This document shows positions 1 through 10,789 of a DNA stretch of 64,000 nt, piece after piece. The stretch's first letter is position 1, and each line of letters opens with the position of its first letter. The stretch is from Hyaloperonospora brassicae (taxonomy: Eukaryota; Oomycota; Peronosporomycetes; Peronosporales; Peronosporaceae). The position numbers were made by a program, and so were the translations under genes. The notes beneath the pieces are model-generated. The model did not search any database and was not told the DNA's origin. It was given only the letters and a program-made list of their open reading frames with translations. The DNA is taken from the NCBI GenBank assembly GCA_947650285.1, contig CANTFL010000146.1, forward strand, positions 275,288 to 339,287, given 5' to 3'.

Positions 1-282
1 GAGCGTGAGAACCGAGTATTCACGTCCCGGATGCCCTTTTGTTAGGCAGCGTTTGGCCCACATGGTTCTAACCCCGGCTAATAGCTGGAACTATGGTAAG
101 GCACGAAAAAAAACTTCACCTTCTAGTAGATGTGTGGTTCTCTACTGGGGATTGCTTGGGTTCTTTACCTCGGGTAGGAAACAGGGCTCATTCCCTCAGA
201 GCTCTGTGATCTATAACACGAAGCGTGTATACGAGTCGGGATTGCTTGTAGTTGAAGCAACAGCTAATGGAATTGCTAAATC

Positions 283-560
283 TTGGACATTATTATCAAT
301 TACGGGGCATCAAGCAACTATGCACGTCGTCGATTCCTGGAAGAGGGTCAGACGTATGCTGAGGCGCTGAAAGCGCAAGATAATGAGACTTTCACCATTC
401 GTTTAGCGATAGGCCGTGTTTCACATCGCCAAAGGTTCCATCAATCTAGGCGTGAAGTTCTTGAACTTTGATTGCGTGGAATTCTGCTTATCTCTTGAAA
501 TAGACACCAGACATGATATCATTTCAGCAATGACATGGATGTAACGCCACAAGCAATATA
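283..560 (+). pseudogene. Ty3/gypsy aspartic protease remnant
   Basis: The reading frame starting near 283 gives a retropepsin-like active-site region in which the usual D-x-G-A-S reads N-Y-G-A-S-S-N-Y. It is followed by the family's EAL and LAIG segments. A frame change near 440 is needed to reach the region ending DIISAMTW. The catalytic Asp is replaced by Asn, so no activity is expected. Confidence 0.7.
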
Positions 561-1026
561 TTAATTGGGGGTATAAGATCGATCGTGCAATCCTCACGAT
601 TCCTAGCAAAGCTTTAGAGATTCATGAACCCACCTCTGTTAGAAAAATAAATCGATATTGGTGCGAGCCACTACCTGGAATTGACTAGTGTGTTGGACAT
701 TGGTTTTTCAGAGTTACTTGACACCAAACACGTCAATGAGGCAAGTCCACAGCTAGACGCTTCGATGGATGGTGACGCGTCAATTATTCCGTTGAGCGAC
801 GCTCATAGTAATAGTGGTTCATGAAATACTGCAAGCATGAATGGCCTAGAAACGGGACGTCTTGAGCAGAGGTCGCATGATGTGCGTGGAGTGGCACGTA
901 TAATCAACTGAGTGAAGTGTTCAGGTTAATAAACACCTCATTAGGTGTCGGTCGAGACATCAGCTCTCGTATAAAGCAAGTTACTGTCAGCGACAAAAAA
1001 AAAGGGCAAGCCATTTTCCGACCTCT

Positions 1027-1545
1027 ATGAGGTGTAAGGTCTCGTCATCAACACGACGAGAAATTCAGACCGCAACTTTGAAACGCAAAGATTCCTTTTT
1101 GTTGCATAGTGACGATAGTATAAATACACTATATGCACTTGTAGATGGAGTGACTGGTCAGGTAGATGGCTGTATCAGCGTTGAGACTTTCTCATCTTTA
1201 GATGCTATGTTTGAGCTAGGCATAATTTCTGGTGGTAAGTTTGGTCAAGCCTTCAAGCCAGGTGAATAATAATATCTTGTACTCATTAGACCAGACCGTG
1301 AGTTAAACCCTTTATCGTTTCTAAATGATTCTGTCCTTTAGGACTTGAAGGTGGATCTTGGTGCCCGTAGTAGATCTTCGATCCTTCATCATTCCATGGA
1401 TCCCTTCTATCCTTTAATTAAGAAACAGGACGTTGTTTGTAATGTTCCACCGCCCGCTTCATCTCCCGATAGAGATGCCTGTCATACCTTTGACCTATTC
1501 ATTGGAACCAAGTACTTTTTTACACGGCAGTATCCCTATCCATAG
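1027..1545 (+). pseudogene. Ty3/gypsy protease-RT linker remnant
   Basis: Two short open stretches (1027-1269 and 1345-1545) lie between protease and reverse transcriptase. The second reads like the segment that precedes the RT fold in oomycete gypsy elements, with YPLI, DVVCNVPPPAS, PDRDACH and the TKYFFTRQYP block. Stops separate the pieces. Assignment rests on position and resemblance to the better copy at 50.0-50.7 kb. Confidence 0.5.
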
Positions 1546-1589
1546 AACAATGTGACGTCATTGACGACTTTTTTCGTGCTAAGCACGCG

Positions 1590-2420
1590 GCAAGAATGGT
1601 TCAAAAGAGTAAGTCTACCCATTCTAAACCCGTATTTTGTGTCAAGAAGCCGACTGACAAGTGCATCATTGTCCATGCTTACATCAAGCTAAATGCTGCC
1701 ACGATAACGGCTCAAACAGCTAATCCTCGAAAGGATGTGGCTTAAAACGGCATGTTTGAATGTACCAGGATTAGTGTACACGACCTTGTCGATGGTTACT
1801 GCCAATTGCTCTTGCGAGCAAGCAATATTTCGTTGACTGCGGCCAACGCCTCAAGCGGTATCCTTTAGGAATGCATTGTAATTACCCAAAGGCTGTCCAA
1901 TTCTCCAGCTACATTTAATCGTCTCGTGACGCAATTGTCGATACCATATCGATACTATGCATAGACGTACTTTGATAATATTTTGTCCATATTCGTGCTT
2001 CGATTGCTCGGTCTGACATAGACAGTATAAATTGATCATTTGCGATTAGTGCTTGAGTGCATGCGTACTAATAAGCTGTATGCGAACTCATCAGAATGCC
2101 TTTTTGGCGCTGAAAAGATTTTTTTTCTTGGATTCTTCATTAGGAATCAACACTTAAAGGAGGTTTCCTCCTAAGGTCAAAGTCATGCTTTACTGGCCGG
2201 TTCCTAAGACCCAAAAAGACTTACGCAAGTAGTTCGGCCTTGCCAACTACTCGCACAAGTATAGTGTGAACTATACATACATGGCTTGGCCCTTATCCAA
2301 CGACCTGAATAAGGATATGGAATGGGGCTGGATTAGCACACAAACTGATGCTGTTAAGGACAGTCTCCTTCAAGCCCCGGTTTGGGCTCTTCTAGATCCT
2401 GCGTGGATCTTCAGTTTCTT
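1590..2420 (+). pseudogene. Ty3/gypsy reverse transcriptase remnant
   Basis: Recognisable RT blocks are KPVFCVKK, VHAYIKLNAAT, SNSPATFNRL and the catalytic box, which here reads YFDN instead of Y-x-D-D. The tail contains NKLYANSSECLFGAEK. Several in-frame stops and shifts separate the blocks. The change in the second catalytic Asp adds to the evidence that the copy is inactive. Confidence 0.75.
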
Positions 2421-2943
2421 CTGAGACGTCTCTGACAAATCCATTGACTTTGCATTATTGCAAATTGACCCGGGTGGTCATGAAAGCATTGTCGCGTATG
2501 ATTCTCGCCAGATTAAAGTCGCAGAGAAGCAATGTGCAGTTCATGACAGGTTTGCTTGCATTGTAGTATGCTCTCGTAAGATTTAGATTCCATATGCTTG
2601 GCTCAAACCTTTTGTGATCTATACTAATCATGCGCCATCACGCACGGCGACGCAGTCGCCTTATCTCTCTCAAAAAATATCTAGTAAAATTTCGTCGTTT
2701 ATCGAGTACAAAATAGTCAAGCAAAACATGTTGGTCAGTGCTTTATCGATCTGGCCTGGCCATGACCTTGCTAATGTTACGACTCTGTGGCCGTCGGTCA
2801 CTGAAGTAATCATTACGACTTACGCCAAAGATTTATACTCTGTATCTCTGCTACGTGCTCTTGGAAGCAAGACGTTTATGGTCTCAGATATAGATTTGTC
2901 GGCAAGATTACGCTCAAGACTACATCGTTTATCCATCTATTAA
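2420..2943 (+). pseudogene. Ty3/gypsy RNase H remnant
   Basis: The end of the RT/RNase H module is visible: IYTNHAPSRTATQSPYLSQ followed by a connection region rich in family residues. The normal catalytic TDHASL box reads TNHAPS, so an active-site Asp is lost. The open frame 2614-2943 is a fragment, not a separate gene. Confidence 0.7.
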
Positions 2944-3009
2944 GGCCTGTTATGCTATAACACAGACGTTGAGGATATTACTCGTATCGTTGTTTCTCAT
3001 GGTGAGGAA

Positions 3010-3650
3010 TTGAAGTATCGAGTCCTTAATGAGGAACATGATACTGCGTTAAGTGATCATTTCGGTCGTAAGAAGACCTATGGCTCTTTGATCCAAACGT
3101 ATTGGCGGCCCAAACTCTACACATGGGTAAGAACATATGGGCGTACGTGTAAAACGTGTCAACTGGTTAAACCTCAGCTCAAGCGGCGGTGCAGCCAGAT
3201 ATTTTTTCTGTACCCAACGGATGGTGGGAGTCCATCAGCTTGGATTTCATGTTCGATTCACTGGAAGGTACCCATCTGAATACGGGTATGGTAGTCTTTG
3301 TTGACCGTTTGAGCAAGATGGCTCACTTGACGGTTTTGCTAGATACCCTTGTTGGTGAGGGTACAGCAACGCTATTTATCGATCGAGTGTTTCGAAAACA
3401 CGGTTTGCCTGTGGCAATTACGTCGCACAGAGATCTTCGTTTTGCTGGGAAGTTTTGGAAGTCCGTCTTCTCGGTGCTAGGCACGCGATTAGACATGTCC
3501 ACAGCAGATCATGTGCAGACCGATGGTAAAGCGAGCGATCGAATCGCGTTTTCGGTGAAATATTACGCATTTTTTGCGCTGATACGCCAAAACGTTGGAT
3601 TACGACGCTCCCTGTTGTTGATTTTTCGTTTACCAAAGCCGTCACTCCTT
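3010..3650 (+). pseudogene. Ty3/gypsy integrase remnant
   Basis: The N-terminal HHCC zinc module is intact (H-x7-H, then CKTCQ near 3147-3161). The catalytic core follows in a second frame from about 3189: first Asp in SLDFMFD, second in SHRDLRF (family norm S-D-R-D-P-R-F). The glutamate block that normally reads QTDGQTER is changed to QTDGKASDR, so the third catalytic residue is missing. A frameshift separates zinc module and core. Confidence 0.8.
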
Positions 3651-3818
3651 TACATCTTTACTACGCTCTACGTGAACAGCATCACACACACCCACGTTTT
3701 GTTAACGCTACTAAAACGTGGTCCAGGGCTTAGTGAGGGCAAATGGCCGATCGACTAGCTGATATCATCCCTGCTATTGCTTACGCACAGGTAAGCCAGA
3801 CTCCCGTAACTCGATCAA

Positions 3819-4480
3819 ATGTCTTGCGACATGTGCGTTAATCACTGCCTGACAGCCAAGACAAACAGAAGAAACAAGCTGGTGCTAAAGGCAGAGGTTA
3901 TTGTTGGGCTTAATGAGGTCAGATACCAAGTATTATTTAATGCTAAACACCTACCTACACATTTAGTATCCGCTGTCTTCAAGAAAAGTTGCGTCCGCAC
4001 TTAATTAGGTCATTCACGGATGTCGCAAAGAAGGAAATTGCGTATACGCTCAAACTTCCGCGCAAACTACGCACACACCCATTGTTTACAATATATAAAT
4101 TTAGCCGTGTCGGGATGCGTCCCACAGGAACTTGGAGGCGCTTGCGCCTCTACATTTGACCTTGCCATCGGCTTCTGAATCCGAACCTGGAGGTCAAGCT
4201 GAGCATCCATCCCGCTTAGACCCAGCTCCAACGCCTGAACGCGAGCTCGCGTCGCGTCGAGAGCACTCTGGGTCTTACTTAACGTATCAAAAAGACAATT
4301 CAGTTCGAGAAGCAGATTCTCGTGCTTCTCCTTCGGTACACAGATCACCACCGATGCTGCTCCGTGAGCAAGGAAGCCACCAGTTCCGTGTGGAGAAAAT
4401 TCTGAAATGACGTTGTCGTCATGGCCAATAACAAATTCTGGATAAGTGGCATGGGTATTTAACATTAGATTAAATCGTGA
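3819..4480 (+). pseudogene. Ty3/gypsy integrase C-terminus and decayed chromodomain
   Basis: The integrase C-terminal block (HLPTHLVSA, then TLKLPRKLRTHPLF around 4046-4087) is followed in another frame by a chromodomain (about 4375-4460). That reads HQFRVEKILK, a stop, then RCRHGQ, a stop, then QILDKWHGYL. The V-E-K-I-L and K-W-x-G-Y landmarks identify a chromodomain, which in such elements binds chromatin marks to direct insertion. At least three stops interrupt it. Confidence 0.65.
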
Positions 4481-4552
4481 AAGTATGAGATAATCCTTCG
4501 GCAGGACCTCCCATAGGCCGTTGATGATTATTAACATCGCGGCGAGGGTCAT
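4067..4552 (-). pseudogene. Antisense ORF at the 3' end of the degenerate gypsy element
   Basis: A 161-codon frame from an ATG at 4552 runs antisense to the integrase C-terminus and chromodomain. Residues about 85-130 have a heptad-like pattern (LLLELNCLF, ALDATRARVQALEL), suggesting a coiled coil. Its stop lies opposite the leucine just before the RTHP block of the sense protein. The 511-codon antisense ORF of the element at 45-53 kb also ends beside that block and also has a C-terminal coiled coil. It is probably a shortened relative of that ORF. No known protein was recognised. Confidence 0.4.
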
Positions 4553-4579
4553 CCTTCGACCGAGAACAGGTTTCACCAA

Positions 4580-6886
4580 TATTTATGGGTGGGAGCGGGT
4601 TGCTCTGCAATTTATGGCGGGAATCAGCGGCTACCGGCGCATCTGAAGCATATCGTAAGCAATTACACAACTGGACTCTGTTCTAAGCTTTAGACACTCG
4701 TGTCGAGGCATCCGTTCAAGTTGACTATTGTCCACGCTAGTGTGGTGGAGTGGGGTCTCAAATCTGCGTGACGTCATCCCAAAACACTCACTGTGCCAGA
4801 CTGCCGACGTGCGGGTGTATCCCGATGCCGCGTATGGACCTTGACTCACCTTGGGTACCCGTCGGCTGGCGGGTTGCACTCTTCGGTAGACTCGGACGAA
4901 GGCTGAGACGTGGTAGCCTTGTCAGTGGTAGACCTTGGGTCCCTAGTGGATATGCTTCACTAGGTGGGAAGGTAGGTGACCGCTCGATTGATTCGGATAG
5001 AGCGGGCTTACAACCAGATTCTTCAGGTAGCTTGTCGCCCTGGTCTTTCGTATAATTACAGGGGTGTTAACCTCCTGGTCTTAACCTTGCTCCCTAACCG
5101 CTAGGTTAGGAGGCAGCTTTCGGTAGCGGATAATGAGGTGGGGTTGCTACTCGACGAGCTCACAGGCCAAATACTTCCTGAGGTCCTACATGCACTTGGT
5201 CTCGCCACGCAAACGTCTTCAACGGGGTGCCGAAGTATATCCTTTCCCCAGAACAGGCGGAAAGGCCTAACAAATTATCTCTTTAAACACGACGACGTGC
5301 CACGTAGATCGCAAATTGAGAATTGTTCGATATAGTCCTATCCTCAAGCTTCTCTACTCTATCCTTGCCCAATGCACTGAATCTTTATGTGGCTAATCAG
5401 GAGTAGCCGGACGATGAGGGACCGGGTCTACCCATGAGGACTCATGGTCTACCGGTGACGTACCGCGGTTATCATCTGTCAGTACTGCTTGGCCTATACC
5501 TTGGCAACGGTCTCCCCCATGATTGATCTTGCGGTCCCCTCTCTCATGATGGCTTAACCTCTTTCGAGTCCCCTTTTGCTTAAGATACCCCCTTTTCCGA
5601 GGGTGACCCCTTGTCCCTTCACCGGACCGACCTCAAAGCCTATTATTCTTCGAAAGCTTTTCACCACACTGTCACTCGCTTTTAGAGCCATCATACCGCT
5701 CAGGTGGCGTTGTTAGTACACCCAGCGAATGAAGTAGTTATCTTCCTCTTCAGTTAATTTGCTAGCAAACAAAGTTATGGGCACGCCCTTGATCTGCCGA
5801 ACTGGCTCACTACAAGCTTTTCTCTCAAGGTGTATAGTGACTTCGCTTATTCAAGAAGACTTTACGGCACCTAATATGCAGTGCCTGTCGAAAGGCAATT
5901 TCCGCGGGAGAGGTAGCCTCTGGGCAATTGGACCATGTCTACAGACTACGGTCCACCGTTTGAAGGAGATTTTGCTCGACGTCAGGTGCTGTAAACACAT
6001 GGCCGCAACGGTTTGGGTGACCCTTTCAGTCTGGTAGCATTGAAGAGCACTCCTATCTCGATGAAGAACCAACTCTTGCTGCTCGTCGAGCGGGTTGGTG
6101 ATGATGGTTTCCCTAGCATCCTTTTATGATGCTTCGACGCTAATGCGTTGGTTTCACCACGTTCGACGAACGCATTGGGTGCTTAAAGAGGTCGTACCTC
6201 ATTTACATGGGTTTGGACATCGTCCCTTCTTCACCATGGACACTGGCATCGCTACCATTGTCCACCTCCTCATAGAGATCGAATTCGAGGAAAGAGCCTG
6301 AGACTCGTGGGGTGGCGGTGCCATGAACCTTAGTTCTCTGATCAATTCTGTGAGGTTAGGCGTGCACACACCGTTCTCTTCGAGGAAAGAATTCGATCGA
6401 CGTTTTGTTGTAATGTCAGTCTGGTTGGAAGGGGTGGAAGAGAGGTACACGATGGTTGGTAGCCGACACAACATGTGTGTTATACGTTAGGGATGAGATT
6501 CCATCACAAATTATGTTAGACACCGTATCAGTTGTTGGGGGTTGACGTGTGTCAGGCACCATATAAGAGATCATATATAGGTATTAATAAGGGCATTAGT
6601 GTCTAGGTTAAGTACATTTAGATTGAGGTGCATTGTTTGGATAAACAAATAAAGTTCAGTTCCCCCTTTGGTCCCCATAAGACACGTGCTTTCAAAAGGC
6701 GTCGTGAGATCGACAAGAGTCTAGCAAACACCTCGCCAATGTAGCTACTCTTGAGCACTATGTGCTGTGATTCTTTGAATCGTTTAGTCCCCTGGAACAG
6801 GGACCGAAAGCGCTCTGGGCTTGTTGACTCTCTGAGTCGGGTTCGTTGAGCTAAGTTGGTCGTTGAGCATTGAAGTCGTCCTATGA
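4580..6886. other. Repeat-derived, gene-free region; possible LTR around 6513-6700
   Basis: No convincing gene was seen in 2.3 kb; the open frames are short and unlike known proteins. Around 6513-6700 the sequence has LTR-like traits: a TGTTAGACACC start, a TATAA-type box (accatataagag, about 6560) and an AATAAA signal near 6650. No partner copy was found in the window, so a solo LTR is a suggestion only. Confidence 0.3.
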
Positions 6887-7156
6887 CTAAAGGAGCTGTG
6901 CAGCTCCGCTATACAATATTAACGACTCGCACATCGGTGCGAATTCGAAACTAAGGATACCATGGCCACAGCCAGCGTCCAGGAAGTGAAGAGGAGGTCT
7001 CGACTTTGCATTTGCATTGTGCCCGAATTTCTCGTGAATGTCACGGTGCGCAATTCGCAGTGCGTCGGCGGCCCAGTACTGAGTCATCGGACCAAAGACC
7101 GAGCTATAGGTCGTTGCATGGGCAGACCACTTGGCATCCGTATAATCGTTCTCCAT
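6887..7156 (-). pseudogene. Truncated SAM-dependent methyltransferase fragment
   Basis: The 89-codon frame begins MENDYTDAKW and includes the SAM-binding motif I, LHFLDAGCGHGILSFEF, at residues about 56-72. Class I methyltransferases are normally 200-300 residues. Here homology stops soon after motif I and the frame closes a few codons later, next to repeat DNA, so only the N-terminal part remains. It could be the first exon of an interrupted gene, but no downstream exon was found on the minus strand. The methyl acceptor cannot be inferred. Confidence 0.55.
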
Positions 7157-8175
7157 TTACGAAAAGATTGGAGGATTTTCGGGTAAAGGTATGGGAGAAA
7201 AAGGTGCGGAATTTGAGGTGTGCGTGGGTCAAAAATCAGGATCGAGGGTGTTGTATTGGAGCAGGCAAATGCCGAAGTGAGTGGATTGAATGTTTACCTT
7301 CACCGAAGCTTGTTCGACTTGATCTGCCTTGAGCTGTTCATGCGACTTCTCAAGCACCAAAAACGATTTCGTGACTTTTCGAACACTTGAGATGATTTCG
7401 TGACTTTTCAAATCCCAAAGATGATTCAGTGGAAAGGAGAAACCGTTCTACATCATGTAAGAATATTATCCATAACCGCCGTGACATGAGCAACGGTACT
7501 TCAACACAAGAGCAGGTCCATGGGTCGCGCACGAGTTCTTGGCTACGTGACGACGTTTATGATGGTTTCAAGAATGTTCGCCATTTTCTCTTCACGATCG
7601 ACGGACAGACTGTGGCGTCAACAAAGTAACGATGTAATTTTTTTGCTGACTTGATGATGAAAGCAACCTTTCGATACAAACGAGACGAACGAAAGACGCT
7701 ACGAGCTACTCTTGTGGCATCAATGTATGCTGGACACACCATGTAGATAACGCGCGTTCACATCTCTGGCGATCAAAGCGCCTTGTCGTTGAGAATCCAT
7801 TTGCCCGTCCGCTTGCTTGAATGTACTGGACGCTCGCAACGCCATCACGGCCAGAGGAGCGACAAAAAGGCTCCGTGGTATCCATCAGTGGGCGGCATCG
7901 CGTGCAATCGCATCGCAATACCCTTCAGAATAGTTGATGTCGTGTATATGGTTGAGATACTGTAGCAGCTTGCTATTCGTTGCAGTTGCCGCTGCCTGAC
8001 GAGGCTGGGCAGTTTCACCACCCCCAAACACTACTGAAATCTGGGAGGCTCGAGAGACTGTCAGCGTTGCACTTGCAGAAGAACGAGTGCCTTGATACGA
8101 CAAGAAGTTTTAGAGACAAAGCCTTCGCATGCCTCTCACTCGAGCATCACGGCACCGCATGTACTACTACAGAGG

Positions 8176-8313
8176 TACGTGCCGCGACGGACGTTTGCTC
8201 TTTGTACATATCGAGCGAGTCCCGCCAGTTGGTCTCGATTTACTACATGCCGCGACGGATGTTTGCTCGTTGTATATATCGAGCGAGTCCCGCCAGTTTG
8301 GGTCTCTATTTAC
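8176..8313. repeat. Two-copy tandem repeat, about 68-70 bp
   Basis: Copy 1 is 8176-8243 and copy 2 is 8244-8313. Both contain gccgcgacgg, gtttgctc and tcgagcgagtcccgccagtt and end in tttac. A handful of substitutions and a 2-bp length difference separate them. Confidence 0.85.
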
Positions 8314-8578
8314 CCGTAAAAAGTGGGTACTTCATTTTCAGGAGCGACACAATGTTGGAAGCAAACGCAAGAAAAGTCCCACGTAACGAAAAGAGCTGCT
8401 GGACGGATGGTCAGTATGAACAGCAATCTCGCGTCCGTTCTGTCCTTGCAGCTTTGCTACCAGTGTTTGCGATCCCAACTCTTCGCACACCTGTGTTTCC
8501 GATCCCAACTCGTCATGTCTCGCCGTTTCGCCACGTTCCATCGTCATGGGCTGTGTATCGCGCCTTTTCCAACGCTCA

Positions 8579-8590
8579 GGCTATAAAAAG
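8579..8590 (+). promoter_or_regulatory. Possible TATA box upstream of the ABHD18-like gene
   Basis: The string gctataaaaag lies about 225 bp before the chosen ATG (8810) on the same strand. TATA boxes are uncommon in oomycete promoters and the spacing would need a long leader, so this is a weak call. Confidence 0.2.
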
Positions 8591-8809
8591 TCACATACAA
8601 AATTGGGCCACCTGCAAGAAACGACTGTCCCGTCTGTGGACGACAGACCCACCAGGCAAGCGCAGGATGACGTGAGCTGCGTCATATTTTTCCATCGTCC
8701 CACGGTTCGTCACGGCTGTCTTTCTTTTTGGACGACTGTTGGCAACGGTCGTCCACTTGATCGCATCGCTTCCACCAAACGTCGTTCATCGTGCACTGGT
8801 CGTGACCTC

Positions 8810-10631
8810 ATGCGTGCACTTCGAGGTGCTTCGTCCATCCCTCGCTGGCTCGTGCAGCTCCCCGTGCCCCCCGTGCTCCAGCTGCATCCATGGCGGCTCC
8901 TCGCGGCGCTCTTGCGGTCGCCCAGTCGGCTCTTGGACGGCGTGACCGCTTCGCATCATCGCTATTTGGACCGCGTGGCGGCTGCCGTGACGCAGAATCC
9001 AGTGCTGTTCCCCCATGGCTTTTTCGCTGAGGGGTGGGGCGACCTGAGTACGTTCGAGCGGATCCGAGAGCTGGTGCAGAGTCGACGGCTCGAAGAGGTC
9101 GTGAGGTTGCGCGGCGGTGACGTGACGTGGCGGACGACGACGACGACGACTGGGCAAGCGCTGTCCAGGGCGAAGGTGGTGCTGCGAGAAGGTCAGTTTC
9201 TGAGCACGTTGGCAAACGCAGCGCAGTTGCTCCCAGCAGAGAGTCTCAACGCGCAATGTGAGTTGGTCACTCCGTTGGAATGGGAGCGAGAGGACGGCTC
9301 GATCCCACAAGGAACGACCCATCGACCGCTTGTGGGTACGTTCTATGGTGACTGCACACTGTGAAATGGGTCATGAATCGTAGTGGTGGTGATGGTGGTA
9401 AGGAGTATTCTTGTGTGTGTGTTGCTGTTGTTGTGTTGTGTTGTGTTGTCACTGGCTGATTGTGTGTTTGTAGTGCTATTACCGGGAACGGGAGAGCACG
9501 GATTTGTGCATCGAAGGACGTCGATTGCGATTCCACTGGCCAAACAAGGACTCGCGACGTTGGTGCGGTGTGTGGGTAGCTGCAAAGCGGTGCGACGGAA
9601 GATTATTGATCCGTTGTCTGCTGCTGTTTTTTGGTGGTGGGTTGGCCCGTGGGTTGGTTGGTTGGCTGGTTGCATGCTTGTGTGCTTTAGATCTTGGAAG
9701 GACCTTTTTACGGCAAGCGCAAACCACCTCAGCAAAAAGGGTCGAAGCTGCGGAGGTGTGAGACGTATCACGTGTTAGTTGTTATGGGCTGCTTATCGCT
9801 TGGTCATGTGCTGAAGGATTCTACTGTGGACGTTGTCTCGTGTAGGGTAAGCGACCTGCCGATTCTAGGCCAAGCAACGATTGAAGAAGCCAAGTCCTTG
9901 CTGCAGTACTTCCATGAGCACCATGGGTTCTCGCAACTCGTAGTTGCAGGCAGCAGTATGGGCGGACTGCATGCTGCTATGGTCGCATCCGTGTTTCCTG
10001 GCGAGGTGGGCGTGACAGCCTGGTTGGCGCCACCATCTGCCGCCCCTGTTTTTGCAGACGGATTACTCTCAGGAGCTTGCAACTGGCGGTCGCTGTACAA
10101 ACAACACGAGTTGCTATTGCTGGACAAAATGCTGACAGGATACGCCGTAGCAGACTCGTGCGAGAACCAGATCGATGGTGTCTTTGAGGGTGCAAACGGT
10201 CGCGCTGAGCTCGCTGACGTGGCGCCAGATCCCGTGCAAGAAGTGAAGAAGCGCATGAGATTGTTCCTCTCCATCACGGACATTGACAACTTCTTACCTC
10301 CGCGACGGTCAGATGCCGTGATCTTTGTCTACGGCACTGAAGACGAGTACATTAGTTCCAAGGAGTCTCAGTGGGAGGTACGTGTTGTTGTTTCACATCG
10401 ATTGTGACAGCTGACACCTCAGTCTTGACGATGTTGTCTGTCTAGCGCATGCGCGAACAATGGAGAGCAGCGCACTTTAGAACGATACGGACAGGCCACG
10501 TCAGCGGTATATTGCTAGAGCAAACAGCTTACCGCGAGACTATCTTGGAAGTCGTTGGTTTGTTACAGAACCGAAGTGCAGTAGCAGAGTCCTCGTCAAG
10601 CGCTACTGTTTCTTCCGGCTTGACACGTTGA
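8810..10631 (+). CDS. ABHD18: ABHD18-like alpha/beta hydrolase (five exons)
   Basis: Proposed exons are 8810-9335, 9474-9562, 9691-9755, 9846-10377 and 10446-10631, giving 465 residues. The introns (138, 128, 90 and 68 nt) are GT-AG, and the frame closes exactly across all junctions. Recognition rests on LPGTGEHGF at the exon 1/2 junction, the EGPFYGKRKP block, the nucleophile elbow GSSMGG, and the C-terminal GTEDEY and TGHVSG segments. These match the order in the ABHD18 (DUF2048) family. ABHD18 is a poorly characterised hydrolase with links to lipid metabolism; the substrate is not evident here. The start ATG at 8810 was chosen because the upstream frame is low in family likeness. Donor choice for intron 2 (gtgcgg) is the least certain junction. 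Confidence 0.85.
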
Positions 10632-10789
10632 CGAGCTTCCGATTGCACGCGTGCACCAACGTCTTATTTTGAACATCAGCAGCTGCCAGGTACAGCATAA
10701 TCAAGCCAAGCTAGCTTCTAGCTCGGCATTGCAACAACAAAGACATTGTCTTATCCTTCGCATTCGCATCAGTCGTACAATCGGATTAC

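Larger units (their letters stand above)
283..4560 (+). mobile_element. Degenerate Ty3/gypsy retrotransposon with chromodomain (pol part)
   Basis: Pol domains occur in Ty3/gypsy order on the + strand: aspartic protease (about 283-560), reverse transcriptase (about 1590-2420), RNase H (about 2420-2800), integrase zinc module and core (3010-3620), integrase C-terminus and chromodomain (about 3819-4480). Many stops and frameshifts interrupt every domain, so the copy is dead. Gag and the 5' LTR would lie before the window and no matching LTR was recognised. The same family type is seen in far better shape, inverted, at 45219-53117. Confidence 0.85.
7157..8809. other. Intergenic region upstream of the ABHD18-like gene
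   Basis: No gene could be supported. Short minus-strand frames (for example 7885-8103, without an ATG) lack recognisable domains. The 16-bp string gatttcgtgacttttc occurs twice at 7365 and 7394, and a 68-70 bp tandem duplication lies at 8176-8313. Confidence 0.4.

Noticed and set aside
5..370. 121-codon + frame at the window start
   Set aside because: It lacks family likeness and overlaps in another frame the gypsy protease segment, which has recognisable blocks.
4750..5055. 101-codon + frame rich in Gly, Arg and Pro
   Set aside because: No domain, and composition suggests translated repeat DNA.
7885..8103. Minus-strand frame upstream of the ABHD18-like gene
   Set aside because: It has no ATG, no known domain, and no supporting exon nearby.
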